This document shows positions 56,315 through 64,000 of a stretch of 64,000 nucleotides of DNA, piece after piece. Within the stretch, counting starts at the first letter, position 1, and each line of letters starts with the position of its first letter. The notes under the pieces are model-generated. The model was not told the origin of the DNA. It made no database searches and was given only the letters and a program-made list of their open reading frames with translations. The position numbers were made by a program, and so were the translations under genes. Source of the DNA: Ruegeria sp. R14_0 (GTDB lineage: Bacteria; Pseudomonadota; Alphaproteobacteria; Rhodobacterales; Rhodobacteraceae); assembly GCF_017743975.1 (NCBI RefSeq), contig NZ_JAGHRC010000001.1:868001-932000 (forward strand), read 5' to 3'.

Positions 56315-56334
56315 TGAATTAACAGGGTAATTCA
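56315..56334. promoter_or_regulatory. 20-bp inverted repeat between divergent genes
   Basis: TGAATTA-ACAGGG-TAATTCA has perfect 7-bp arms with a 6-bp spacer. It lies between the serine hydrolase and the DsbA-type isomerase gene, about 50 bases before the former's start. It could be an operator for either. Confidence 0.45.
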
Positions 56335-56459
56335 CATTTTTTTGCGTTTCGAGAGTCGGATGCTGCGCCACACTTCGTGCAACTGTTACACTGAACGCGT
56401 TACAGATTCGATTGGTGGTTCAGAGTGCAATTCGTTGATCGCATTATCGGAGGCAGACC

Positions 56460-57068
56460 ATGACGCAGCCCATAGAGTTCATTTTTGACTTCTGCAGCCC
56501 CAACGCGTTTTTAGCGCACAAGGTATTGCCCGAACTAACGAAGCGGCACGATCAAACGGTGCGTTACGTGCCGGTTCTGCTGCCGACGGTTTTCAAGGCC
56601 ACCAACAATCAAAACCCGTTCGAGGCGTTCTCGGAAAACCGCCAAAAGACTGCCTATCTAACCCATGATTTGCACCGCTATGCCAGACGCCGCGGGGTGA
56701 GCTTTCACATGAGCCCGCATTTCCCGGTGAACACGAAGTTTGCCATGCGCGGTGCACTTTTTGCGTCCGGTAAAGCTTGGGAATCCAGATATATAGACGC
56801 GATATTTGATGCAATCTGGGTGCACGGGCAAAAGGTGGATGAACTGAACGTTCTGATGGACATCCTGCAAGAGAACGAACTGCCCGCCCGCAAGATTCGA
56901 GAAGCAATGACTGATGCCGAGATCAAACAGCAACTCAAGGAGCAATCGAAAGCTGCGGTGAAACGTGGTGTTTTTGGGGTGCCCACCATGTTCGCGGGCA
57001 CCGAGATGTTCTTTGGCAAGAACAGCCTTGCAAACCTCGAACTGGAACTGTCCCAAGCGCCAGCATGA
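56460..57068 (+). CDS. DsbA-family 2-hydroxychromene-2-carboxylate isomerase
   Basis: A 202-residue DsbA/GST-kappa-type protein (IEFIFDFCSPNAFLAHKVLPEL; FGVPTMFAGTEMFFGKNSL) of the HCCA isomerase family. The catalytic Ser in the FCSPN loop replaces the DsbA CxxC, as in this family. HCCA isomerase acts in naphthalene breakdown, but relatives serve other glutathione-dependent isomerisations, so substrate is open. It starts a short plus-strand unit opposite an APH-like kinase gene (convergent). Confidence 0.85.
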   Translation: MTQPIEFIFDFCSPNAFLAHKVLPELTKRHDQTVRYVPVLLPTVFKATNNQNPFEAFSENRQKTAYLTHDLHRYARRRGVSFHMSPHFPVNTKFAMRGALFASGKAWESRYIDAIFDAIWVHGQKVDELNVLMDILQENELPARKIREAMTDAEIKQQLKEQSKAAVKRGVFGVPTMFAGTEMFFGKNSLANLELELSQAPA

Positions 57069-57073
57069 GATGA

Positions 57074-58108
57074 CTAGTCTTTCAGAGCGGCAAGCCCGTG
57101 CTGGGCGAAGATCGGAACGTATGCCCCAAACACCTGCGCGCGTTTCGGGTCCGAGGCATTGCCGTCCAGCGCGCGCTTATAAACGCCCTGCAGAATTCCG
57201 GCCATTCTGAAGAAGTTGAAGGCCAGATAGAACCCAAAATTATCGATCCCCGGCAATCCTCGGCGCTGTGAATACCGGTCGATAAACTCTTGATCTGACG
57301 GCAATCCTAACGCTTGGCGGTCGATGCCGGCCAAACCGCGCCCCTCTTTTCCGGGGGGCAGTTGCCACTGCATGATCACCGCAGCCAGATCTGCATAGGG
57401 GTGGCCGATCGTCGACAGTTCCCAATCCAGAACGCCGATGCAGCGTGTCCCGTCCTGTTCAAACATCAGATTGTCGATGCGATAGTCCCCATGCACCAGG
57501 GTGCGTTGGCCATCGTCCTCGGGAATGGAGGCCTCGAGCGCCGCGATCAGTTCGTCCATTTCAGGGACGGTTGCGGTCTCGGACGCGCGATACTGTTTGG
57601 TCCAGCGCGCGATCTGGCGTTCGAAGTAGTTCCCTGGCGGGCCGTAGTCGGACAGACCGACAGCATCAATGTCAACCTCATGCAGATCGGCCAGAACGCG
57701 GTTCATTTCGTCCAGAACCCCGGTTCGGGTGGCCCTGTCGACATCGTCCATCGTGGGTTCCAGAAACACGCGCCCTTCCAGCCGTTCCATCACGTAGAAG
57801 GACGAGCCAATGACACTGTCATCTTCGCATAACAAAATCATGCGCGGAACAGGAACGGCACTGTCGGCCAGTGCAGTTTGCACGCGAAATTCCCGATCAA
57901 CCGCATGCGCAGATTTTAACAACACGCCCGGCGGCTTGCGGCGCAGCACGTAGGTCTTGGTCGGAGTACGCAACTCAAACGTTGGGTTCGATTGGCCGAT
58001 TGCAAATTTGGTGGCTTCCAGCGGACCCTGATAACCCTTCAGATGCGCGCTGAGGTACGCATCCAATGCGGCGAGATCGAGTTGTGATTTCTTATCTGTT
58101 TCAGACAT
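57074..58108 (-). CDS. APH-family phosphotransferase (ACAD10-like kinase)
   Basis: A 344-residue kinase-fold protein of the aminoglycoside-phosphotransferase family found with acyl-CoA dehydrogenases (ACAD10/11-like). Catalytic loop LVHGDYRIDNLMFEQDG and metal motif CIGVLDWELSTIGHPYADLA are clear. It probably phosphorylates a hydroxy-acyl or small metabolite so that a dehydrogenase neighbour can act; antibiotic resistance should not be assumed. It lies next to an SDR gene (14 bases) on the same strand. Confidence 0.87.
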   Translation of the reverse strand: MSETDKKSQLDLAALDAYLSAHLKGYQGPLEATKFAIGQSNPTFELRTPTKTYVLRRKPPGVLLKSAHAVDREFRVQTALADSAVPVPRMILLCEDDSVIGSSFYVMERLEGRVFLEPTMDDVDRATRTGVLDEMNRVLADLHEVDIDAVGLSDYGPPGNYFERQIARWTKQYRASETATVPEMDELIAALEASIPEDDGQRTLVHGDYRIDNLMFEQDGTRCIGVLDWELSTIGHPYADLAAVIMQWQLPPGKEGRGLAGIDRQALGLPSDQEFIDRYSQRRGLPGIDNFGFYLAFNFFRMAGILQGVYKRALDGNASDPKRAQVFGAYVPIFAQHGLAALKD

Positions 58109-58122
58109 CTAATCGCCACATC

Positions 58123-58941
58123 CTAAAGTGCTTCGGCAAAGATGTTGCCAGCCGTTACGACATTGATCCCGCCGGAAACAGGGATTACGGCCCCGGTCAC
58201 ATAGCTGCCACCACGCCCACAAAGAAACAACATGCATCCGGCGATGTCATCGTCTCGCCCGACACGGCCCAGCGGCACCGATTTTCCAACCTTGTCACGA
58301 GTTCCTTCGTCGCCTGTAGCAAAGGCGGTCATGCGCGAAACGAACGGTCCGGGCGCAAGGGCGTTGACGGTGACATGGTACGGCGCAAGCTCCTTTGCCA
58401 GGATCTTGGTCAAGTGCAGCACAGCGGCCTTTGAGGCGGAATAGCTGTAGGCGCCGTCGCCCATCGGAACCTCGCCCATCACCGATCCGATATTGACGAC
58501 ACGCGCAGGGTCATCCGGTGTTCCCGATTTCATCAGCATCGGCAACAGGCGCTGTGTCAGTTCGAACAGGCCTGCGACATTGACCGACATAACCTTTTCC
58601 CAAGCGTGATACGGGAACTGTCCCATCGGTGCGCCCCACGTGATGCCGGCATTATTCATCAGGATATCAATGGTATCCGTTCGGCTCTTCACCTCGTCGA
58701 GCATGGCCTGAACGCCCTCTTCCGTGCCGACATCGCCGCTGAACCCCTCGGCATGGCCCGGCGCATCCAGCGCGTTTAACTCAGCGGCAACCGCCTCACA
58801 CGCGTCTCCTTTGCGCGACGCGATCAGGACGCGAGCCCCTGCCCTGACAAGAGCTTCGGCCGCCATCCGGCCAATCCCTGTGGCGCCGCCGGTCACAAGC
58901 GCGGTTTTACCCTGCAGTGAGAATAAGGTTTCAGGGGTCAT
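58123..58941 (-). CDS. SDR-family oxidoreductase B
   Basis: A 272-residue short-chain dehydrogenase. TGGATGIGRMA is the cofactor loop, NNAGITWGAPMG the structural motif, SVMGE-type serine and YSASKAAVLH catalytic Tyr and Lys; Arg and Lys after beta-2 (ASRKGD) favour NADP(H). A PVSGGINVV C-terminus is typical. ATG at 58941 fits; the frame extends upstream but would overlap the divergent quinone reductase gene. It is followed on the minus strand by the APH-like kinase. Confidence 0.9.
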   Translation of the reverse strand: MTPETLFSLQGKTALVTGGATGIGRMAAEALVRAGARVLIASRKGDACEAVAAELNALDAPGHAEGFSGDVGTEEGVQAMLDEVKSRTDTIDILMNNAGITWGAPMGQFPYHAWEKVMSVNVAGLFELTQRLLPMLMKSGTPDDPARVVNIGSVMGEVPMGDGAYSYSASKAAVLHLTKILAKELAPYHVTVNALAPGPFVSRMTAFATGDEGTRDKVGKSVPLGRVGRDDDIAGCMLFLCGRGGSYVTGAVIPVSGGINVVTAGNIFAEAL

Positions 58942-59077
58942 GGTCTGCTCCTCGGTTTTTGTGTGTCGGCGCGCACGGCGGTCATGGGCGAGACTTCCAT
59001 CCCGCTGGATTCTTGACAACATCTGCTGCTGCGCCAAAGTTCCTCCTAAACTGAATAACAAGGACAACAGGATCATT

Positions 59078-60079
59078 ATGCAAGCTTTACTCAGCGTCGC
59101 TCCGGGCGGGCCGGACACATTGGAACTGACGACACTGCCCGATCCCGAACCTAAAAAAGGCGAGTTGCTGGTCGGCGTCAAAGCAGCCGGGGTCAATTTC
59201 CCCGACACGCTGATGATCCGGGACATGTATCAGATCAAACCGCCTCGTCCCTTCGCCCCGGGCGGAGAGATCGCGGGCGAGGTTCTGGCCGTTGGTGAAG
59301 GCGTAACGGGGTTTGAGCCCGGCGACCGGGTTCTGGCGCTGACCGGACATGGTGGCTTTGCCACTCGGCTGACGGTCAAGGCGGCCTCTGCCATCAAGTT
59401 TCCCGACACGATGCCCTTTGAAGACGCGGCCTGCTTTATCTTCACCTATGGCACCTCGTATCACGCGCTGAAAGACCGTGCCGCGTTGCAACCCGGCGAA
59501 ACGCTGTTGGTTCTGGGCGCTGCAGGTGGTGTCGGAAGCGCCGCGATCGAGCTTGGCAAGGCGATGGGAGCCCGCGTGATAGCGGCGGTGTCGTCAGAGG
59601 AAAAGGCCGAATTTTGCCTTCAGGTAGGTGCGGATGAAGCCATCGTCTATGCACGCGACATGGACCGGGACGCGCAAAAGGCATTCTCGTCCGAAATCAA
59701 GACATTGGCCGGCGCGAATGGTGTGGATGTCGTGTATGACGCCGTTGGGGGTGATTATGCGGAACCTGCGCTGCGCAGCATGGCGTGGAATGGACGGTTT
59801 CTGGTCGTTGGCTTTCCTGCTGGCATTCCGAAAATCCCGCTCAATCTGCCGTTGCTGAAAGGGTGTCAGGTCGTGGGCGTGTTCTGGGGCGCCTCGGTTT
59901 TTCGCGATCCCAAGGGCCACAGCGAAAACATCAGCGAATTGTTTGACCTCTACGCGAAAGCTCAGATCAAACCGCAAATCAGCGCGCGGTTTTCATTGGA
60001 TCGAGCCAGCGAGGCCTTGACCCTCTTGAACGACAGAACCGTTCTCGGAAAAGTTGTGGTTACGATGCCGGAAAGCTGA
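59078..60079 (+). CDS. NADPH:quinone oxidoreductase (zinc-free MDR family)
   Basis: A 333-residue medium-chain reductase. GVNFPDTLMIRDMY and the Rossmann GAAGGVGSAAIELGK motif are typical of the quinone-reductase branch; no catalytic or structural zinc-cysteine cluster is present. It would reduce quinones or enoyl-type substrates with NADPH. ATG at 59078 fits the family; the long upstream frame overlaps the divergent SDR. Cluster context suggests acyl-CoA metabolism. Confidence 0.92.
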   Translation: MQALLSVAPGGPDTLELTTLPDPEPKKGELLVGVKAAGVNFPDTLMIRDMYQIKPPRPFAPGGEIAGEVLAVGEGVTGFEPGDRVLALTGHGGFATRLTVKAASAIKFPDTMPFEDAACFIFTYGTSYHALKDRAALQPGETLLVLGAAGGVGSAAIELGKAMGARVIAAVSSEEKAEFCLQVGADEAIVYARDMDRDAQKAFSSEIKTLAGANGVDVVYDAVGGDYAEPALRSMAWNGRFLVVGFPAGIPKIPLNLPLLKGCQVVGVFWGASVFRDPKGHSENISELFDLYAKAQIKPQISARFSLDRASEALTLLNDRTVLGKVVVTMPES

Positions 60080-60183
60080 GTTGTGACGGATGTCTTACGG
60101 GCCCAAAGCGGTCAGTTAGTCCTAGCCCGGTGGACATTCGTACCTATTCGAGTTTATGAACCGGTAACGAGGACAATGAATTG

Positions 60184-60633
60184 ATGCATAAAGTTCTGAT
60201 CTTGAACGGTCCGAACCTTAATTTGCTAGGAACACGGCAACCTGAGGTTTACGGGCATACAACGTTGAAAATGGTTGAAGAAACCTGTGTCAGCCACGGC
60301 GCCTCCATTGGATTGGAGGTGTCGCATCTGCAATCGAACCACGAGGGTGCGCTGATCGACGCCATTCATGGTGCCAAGGGCAATCAGGACGGGATCGTTC
60401 TGAACGCCGGGGCCTACACACACACATCCATCGCGTTGATGGATGCGATCAGCTCGGTCGAGCTGCCAGTGGTCGAGGTTCACTTGTCCAACATCCACGC
60501 GCGCGAAGCTTTCCGCCACAAATCCTACATTGCACGTGTTGCACTGGGCCAAATTTGCGGATTCGGGCTGCAAAGCTACGTTATGGCGCTGGATGCGCTG
60601 TCAGCGCATTTTCGGGACAAGGGGGCTGTATGA
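60184..60633 (+). CDS. aroQ: 3-dehydroquinate dehydratase, type II
   Basis: AroQ, 149 residues, dehydrates 3-dehydroquinate in the shikimate pathway. ILNGPNLNLLGTRQPEVYG carries the catalytic Tyr; SNHEGALIDAIHGA, LNAGAYTHTSIALMDA and EVHLSNIHAREAFRHKS hold the active-site Asn and His. I chose ATG at 60184, right after an in-frame TTG. Its stop overlaps the ATG of a LuxR-type regulator by 4 bases, an unusual coupling. Confidence 0.95.
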   Translation: MHKVLILNGPNLNLLGTRQPEVYGHTTLKMVEETCVSHGASIGLEVSHLQSNHEGALIDAIHGAKGNQDGIVLNAGAYTHTSIALMDAISSVELPVVEVHLSNIHAREAFRHKSYIARVALGQICGFGLQSYVMALDALSAHFRDKGAV

Positions 60634-61385
60634 AGCTAAGCGAGTATCTGAATTTCCTCAGTTACGTGAAAACTCTGGAAGAGCTTTGGGATGCCCATTG
60701 CCGTCAGATGGCGAAATTCGGATTTGATCGCTTGCTCTATGGCTATACGCGTTACAGAACGGAAACGTCGCTGGGCGATCCGGAAGACTTCACCATCCTG
60801 ACGAACCACGGCAAGGGGTATCTGGATGGTTTTCTGCGCGACGGCCTGTACTTTAACGCCCCGATGCTGAAATGGGCGTTGAACAACGAAGGCGCGGCCA
60901 GCTGGAAAATGATCCAGGACATGAGCGCCGACGGCTCGATGAGTGCCGAGGAGCGTCGGGTCCATGAGTTCAACCGCTCAAAAGGTGTTGTTGCGGGCTA
61001 TACAATCAGCTTCACCTCGGTCTCAATGCGATCCAAAGGGGCCATCTCGCTATCAGCAGGTGGCGGGCGCAGCCAGCAAGAGGTTGATGACATATGGGCT
61101 GAACATGGCGAAGACATTCTGCTTATGAACAATGTCGCGCATCTGAAAATCCTCACCCTGCCCTATAACGCGCCGAACAGGGCGCTGACCAAACGACAGC
61201 GCGAAGCGCTGGAATGGGTTGGCGATGGCAAGACCACGCAGGACATCGCCCTGCTGATGGGGCTGACGGCAGCGACCGTCGAAAAGCACCTCAGGCTCGC
61301 ACGAGAGGCTTTGAGCGTGGAAACGACGGCGCAGGCGGTCCTCAAGGCATCCTTGCAAAACCAGATGTTCATCATGGAAGCATGA
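60630..61385 (+). CDS. LuxR-family regulator (solo, altered autoinducer pocket)
   Basis: A 251-residue regulator with an N-terminal autoinducer-binding-type domain and a C-terminal GerE/LuxR helix-turn-helix (LTKRQREALEWVGDGKTTQDIALLMG and ATVEKHLRLAREAL). DNA-binding residues are conserved. In the ligand domain, the usual pocket residues appear changed: positions like Trp57, Tyr61 and Asp70 (TraR numbering) read Tyr64, Phe68 and Ala77 (GKGYLDGFLRDGLYFNAPML). No luxI is nearby. It may bind a different ligand or none. ATG at 60630 overlaps the aroQ stop. A perfect 20-bp palindrome lies 10 bases after its stop. Confidence 0.88.
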   Translation: MKLSEYLNFLSYVKTLEELWDAHCRQMAKFGFDRLLYGYTRYRTETSLGDPEDFTILTNHGKGYLDGFLRDGLYFNAPMLKWALNNEGAASWKMIQDMSADGSMSAEERRVHEFNRSKGVVAGYTISFTSVSMRSKGAISLSAGGGRSQQEVDDIWAEHGEDILLMNNVAHLKILTLPYNAPNRALTKRQREALEWVGDGKTTQDIALLMGLTAATVEKHLRLAREALSVETTAQAVLKASLQNQMFIMEA

Positions 61386-61395
61386 TGTGCCCTTT

Positions 61396-61415
61396 TTGAC
61401 GCTAATTTGCGTCAA
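61396..61415. promoter_or_regulatory. Perfect 20-bp palindrome after the LuxR-solo gene
   Basis: TTGACGC-TAATTT-GCGTCAA has perfect 7-bp arms and 20-bp total length, the size of a lux box. Its left arm contains TTGACG, which could serve as a -35 element of a plus-strand promoter reading into the gene-free region. Confidence 0.5.
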
Positions 61416-61676
61416 TTTACGTAGGGTAAGGAAATCATGACTTCCCGAATCTGAGGCCCAGTTGCAAAGTGATATTGTTCCGTGAGTGGTGGCTTTAGCC
61501 TGGGAACGTTTTGGTCGGATCTTTGCAATTTCAGGGCTCTCCGATCACTCTGGCATAAGGGCGTTTATTTGTCCGCGTTTCTGTGTCGGAATCTTTGAGG
61601 GGCCTCGACCATCCCCATCTGCGGGGCCCCTCAATCCCTTCAAGTGAGTGATGGATAAGTGCCGTAACACGCACGA

Positions 61677-61706
61677 AAAAACCGACTACGTTTCCGTAGT
61701 CGGTTT
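61677..61706. terminator. Bidirectional terminator downstream of tsf
   Basis: AAAACCGACTACG pairs perfectly with CGTAGTCGGTTTT (13 bp, loop TTTC), flanked by T-rich sequence in both directions. It ends rpsB-tsf on the minus strand. Confidence 0.9.
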
Positions 61707-61751
61707 TCCTATTTGTGCAGGTTGAGGCCCCTTGCAGGGCCTCGGTCTGGC

Positions 61752-62627
61752 TTAGCCTTGAGCTGCCTTGGCAACTTCGGCTGCGAAGTCTTCTTTTTCG
61801 ACCACGATGCCTTCGCCAACTTCAAGACGGATGAAGCCGGTGATGGTGGCGCCTGCTTCTTTGGCTGCCGCTTCAACAGTCAGGTCAGGGTTCACAACGA
61901 ACTGCTGGTTCAGCAGGGTCGATTCCGCGACGAATTTCTTCATGCGGCCTTCGATCATCTTTTCGATCACCTGCTCCGGCTTACCGGATTCGCGGGCGAT
62001 ATCCATCTGAACCTGCTTTTCTTTCTCGACAACAGCCGGATCCATGTCCGCTTCGGACAGAGCAGCCGGGTTCACGGCGGCGATGTGCATCGCAACCTGC
62101 TTGCCGATGGCTTCGTCGCCGCCGGACAGAGCAACCAGAACGCCGATTTTGCCCATGCCGTTGGTGGCCGCGTTGTGGACGTAGGACACAACGGTGTCGC
62201 CCGACAGTTTGGCCATACGACGCACCGACATGTTCTCGCCGATGGTGGCGATCTTGTCGGTCAGGGTGTCGGCAACGTTCTTGCCGCCCAGGTCAGCCGC
62301 CAGCAGAGCTTCGACATTGTCGACGCCTTCAGCCGCATAAGCGATCTTGCCAACCATTTCCTGGAACTCGGCGTTCTTCGCGACGAAGTCGGTTTCCGAG
62401 TTCACCTCGACAGCAACACCGTTGCCGCCGTCGACATGCACTGCAACCAGACCTTCGGCTGCGGTACGGCCGGATTTCTTGGCCGCTTTGGCCAGACCTT
62501 TGGTGCGCAGCCAGTCAACGGCTTCGTCCATGTTGCCGCCGGTTTCGGTCAGCGCCTTCTTTGCGTCCATCATGCCTGCGCCGGTCGAGTCGCGCAGTTC
62601 TTTAACCATTGCTGCTGTGATTGCCAT
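61752..62627 (-). CDS. tsf: Elongation factor Ts
   Basis: EF-Ts, 291 residues, exchanges GDP for GTP on EF-Tu. The N-terminal UBA-like helix and TDFV motif are visible ([33 protein letters not shown]), followed by the two core subdomains and the dimer-type C-terminus (LRLEVGEG-type, [12 protein letters not shown]). It is the second gene after rpsB, separated by a hairpin at 62657-62680. Confidence 0.97.
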   Translation of the reverse strand: MAITAAMVKELRDSTGAGMMDAKKALTETGGNMDEAVDWLRTKGLAKAAKKSGRTAAEGLVAVHVDGGNGVAVEVNSETDFVAKNAEFQEMVGKIAYAAEGVDNVEALLAADLGGKNVADTLTDKIATIGENMSVRRMAKLSGDTVVSYVHNAATNGMGKIGVLVALSGGDEAIGKQVAMHIAAVNPAALSEADMDPAVVEKEKQVQMDIARESGKPEQVIEKMIEGRMKKFVAESTLLNQQFVVNPDLTVEAAAKEAGATITGFIRLEVGEGIVVEKEDFAAEVAKAAQG

Positions 62628-62656
62628 CTTTAGGCTCTCCTCAATTCAAACGGAAT

Positions 62657-62680
62657 TGGGGCAGGTCATACCCTGCCCCA
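62657..62680 (-). terminator. Hairpin between rpsB and tsf
   Basis: TGGGGCAGG (62657-62665) pairs with CCTGCCCCA (62672-62680) around a 6-base loop. No T-run follows, so it probably attenuates or processes the shared mRNA. Confidence 0.6.
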
Positions 62681-62704
62681 TATGTCATTTACGTGACGGG
62701 CAGC

Positions 62705-63496
62705 TTACGCTTCGGCAGGTGCTTCTGCTTCGGCGGGTGCTTCTTCTGCAACGGCTTCCTCGGCCGGAGCTTCTTCGAAGGCACCGATGTCAACGCCAGC
62801 AGCGCCCATCTGAGCGGTCATGCCGTCCAGAGCGGCACGTGCAACCAGGTCGCAGTACAGAGCGATCGCACGGGCTGCGTCGTCGTTGCCGGGGATGATG
62901 TAGTCGACACCATCAGGCGAGCAGTTGGTGTCGACAACAGCCACAACCGGGATACCCAGCTTGTTGGCTTCGGCGATGGCCAGTGCTTCTTTTTTGACGT
63001 CGATGACGAACAGCAGGTCAGGAACGCCGCCCATCTCACGGATACCGCCCAGCGAAGCCTGCAGCTTGGACTGGTCACGTTCCATGCCCAGACGCTCTTT
63101 TTTGGTCAGGCCTTCAGCGCCCGATTCCATGGCTTCGTCGATCTGGTTCAGACGGTTGATCGACTGAGAAACGGTTTTCCAGTTGGTCAGCGTGCCGCCC
63201 AGCCAGCGGTGGTTCATGTAGTACTGAGCCGACTTTTCAGCGGCTTCGGCGATCGGGCCAGCGGCTTGACGCTTGGTGCCTACGAACAGAACGCGGCCAC
63301 CTTTTGCGACGGTATCACGAACGGCCTGCAGAGCCTGGTCCAGCATCGGAACGGTCTGGGTCAGGTCCATGATGTGGATGCCATTGCGCGAGCCGTAGAT
63401 GAACGGGCCCATGCGGGGATTCCAACGCTGTGTCTGGTGACCAAAGTGAACGCCAGCTTCCAGCAGCTGACGCATGGTGAACTCGGGAAGAGCCAT
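62705..63496 (-). CDS. rpsB: 30S ribosomal protein S2
   Basis: Ribosomal protein S2, 263 residues. [29 protein letters not shown] starts it; [25 protein letters not shown] and [24 protein letters not shown] are classic. The C-terminus carries an alanine/glutamate-rich tail ([15 protein letters not shown]), common in alphaproteobacteria. I chose ATG at 63496; the frame reaches 63553, but the family start is clear. tsf follows. Confidence 0.98.
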   Translation of the reverse strand: MALPEFTMRQLLEAGVHFGHQTQRWNPRMGPFIYGSRNGIHIMDLTQTVPMLDQALQAVRDTVAKGGRVLFVGTKRQAAGPIAEAAEKSAQYYMNHRWLGGTLTNWKTVSQSINRLNQIDEAMESGAEGLTKKERLGMERDQSKLQASLGGIREMGGVPDLLFVIDVKKEALAIAEANKLGIPVVAVVDTNCSPDGVDYIIPGNDDAARAIALYCDLVARAALDGMTAQMGAAGVDIGAFEEAPAEEAVAEEAPAEAEAPAEA

Positions 63497-63662
63497 GCTA
63501 TTTTCCTTTTCCGGTTTACGCCTCGGCGGGGGTGAAAGAAGCGGATGCTCCAACCGGCGGGCCAGATAAGGATGTCTCCCCTACAAAGCCCAAACCCCGC
63601 CTGCGGGTTTGAATGGCGCGCGTATACGGCAGGTTTGAATGCAGTGCAAGGGCCAATCGCCC

Positions 63663-64000
63663 TTATTTTTCAAGGCGCGCCAACGAATGCGCGTGGCGCA
63701 CGGCCTCTTCGCAATGCGCGGCTAGTGCTTTGCGGTCGGGAAAGTCGCTGACCTTGGCCGGGGTGTGATAAATCAGCTCAACCGCGCCCTGCCTGCGCGC
63801 GCCCAAGGTCTTGAGCAGATGCGGCCCGAACTCCATATCGCCCCACCAGCCATAGAACCTGTCGGGCTGAGCTATGGGTGCATGAAAGATCACCGAGACC
63901 GGCTGCACATACATGAAATCCCGCAGCTCATCTGCAAAGAACGCGGCGAAGAGCGTTGTTTTAAAAGGCAAAACTCGCAATCCGTCGGTCGATGTGCCCT
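63663..64000 (-). CDS. PlsC-type 1-acyl-glycerophosphate acyltransferase, 3' part
   Basis: Only the C-terminal part is in the window; the frame is open through the right edge. The edge begins in GTSTDGLRVLPFKTTLFAAF, which matches the PlsC motif III region (EGTS-x-DG) that binds the glycerol phosphate. Relatives add the second acyl chain to lysophosphatidic acid or, as OlsA, to lyso-ornithine lipid. The distinction needs the missing N-terminus. It lies upstream of rpsB on the same strand. Confidence 0.8.
   Translation of the reverse strand, partial: GTSTDGLRVLPFKTTLFAAFFADELRDFMYVQPVSVIFHAPIAQPDRFYGWWGDMEFGPHLLKTLGARRQGAVELIYHTPAKVSDFPDRKALAAHCEEAVRHAHSLARLEK

Larger units (their letters stand above)
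61386..61751. other. Intergenic region of 366 bp with palindrome and hairpins
   Basis: No protein gene is visible. It holds the 20-bp palindrome at 61396, a GAGGGGCC/GGCCCCTC hairpin (about 61597-61632) and the bidirectional terminator at 61677. The middle part could encode a small RNA on the plus strand, from about 61425 to 61635. Confidence 0.5.

Noticed and set aside
57074..58108. Aminoglycoside resistance gene
   Set aside because: The APH fold here is the acyl-CoA-dehydrogenase-associated type next to SDR and reductase genes; no evidence for drug modification.

Overview
The window looks like ordinary chromosome from a marine alphaproteobacterium of the order Rhodobacterales, probably the Roseobacter group (Ruegeria-like; the genus is inference). 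Supporting signs are the order cckA, recA, alaS; a recA promoter with the alphaproteobacterial LexA box; an IscR without its usual cysteine ligands; a suf operon with two cysteine desulfurases and an Irr/ICE-like palindrome in front; the order phoR-pstSCAB-phoU-phoB; and GC-rich codon use throughout. I see no prophage, insertion sequence, CRISPR array or secretion island.

Layout. 1-6.0 kb: 3' part of cckA, a small sulfotransferase, SOS-controlled recA, alaS, a DUF1330 gene. 6.3-8.1 kb: a LapG-like periplasmic cysteine protease facing a secreted glycine-rich repeat protein. 8.4-13.0 kb: typA, an SMR exporter, and a translationally coupled group of an alpha/beta hydrolase, a small protein and a tandem-HD phosphohydrolase. 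13.2-20.7 kb: the iron-sulfur assembly operon iscR, cysteine desulfurase, sufB, sufC, sufD, two YIP1 membrane proteins, sufS, then tRNA-Arg. 20.8-25.1 kb: envelope genes, including a collagen-like trimeric-autotransporter-type protein, a Tat-exported DUF882 protein and an L,D-transpeptidase. 25.1-27.7 kb: lpxD with a private acyl carrier protein and ketosynthase.

27.8-30.7 kb: an IalB-family protein, a hairpin-rich intergenic region that may encode small RNAs, a HerA-like ATPase and a lipoprotein. 30.8-37.6 kb: a branched-chain amino acid ABC transporter (livM, livH, livF, livG, livK) interrupted by two small related secreted-protein genes. 37.7-42.1 kb: a PQQ-type sugar dehydrogenase, a GlxA-type regulator, class II DAHP synthase, a PAS protein. 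42.4-44.4 kb: yicC, gmk, gamma carbonic anhydrase. 44.5-51.9 kb: the Pho regulon core with a three-repeat Pho box before pstS. 52.0-60.1 kb: an acyl-CoA catabolic neighbourhood (glutaryl-CoA dehydrogenase, SDRs, TesB, serine hydrolase, DsbA-type isomerase, APH-type kinase, quinone reductase). 60.2-64.0 kb: aroQ coupled to a LuxR-type solo, an intergenic region with a perfect 20-bp palindrome, tsf, rpsB, and the 3' end of a PlsC-type acyltransferase.

The strongest leads are regulatory and architectural: the ICE-like site before iscR and a second ICE-like palindrome inside a rare-codon patch of the first cysteine desulfurase gene; the YIP1 pair coupled to sufD; the collagen/YadA-type protein; the GATGCA palindrome array before the L,D-transpeptidase; the LuxR solo with altered pocket residues and a perfect palindrome next to it; and the lpxD-ACP-ketosynthase cassette. 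All functions are assigned by reading motifs, without database searches.
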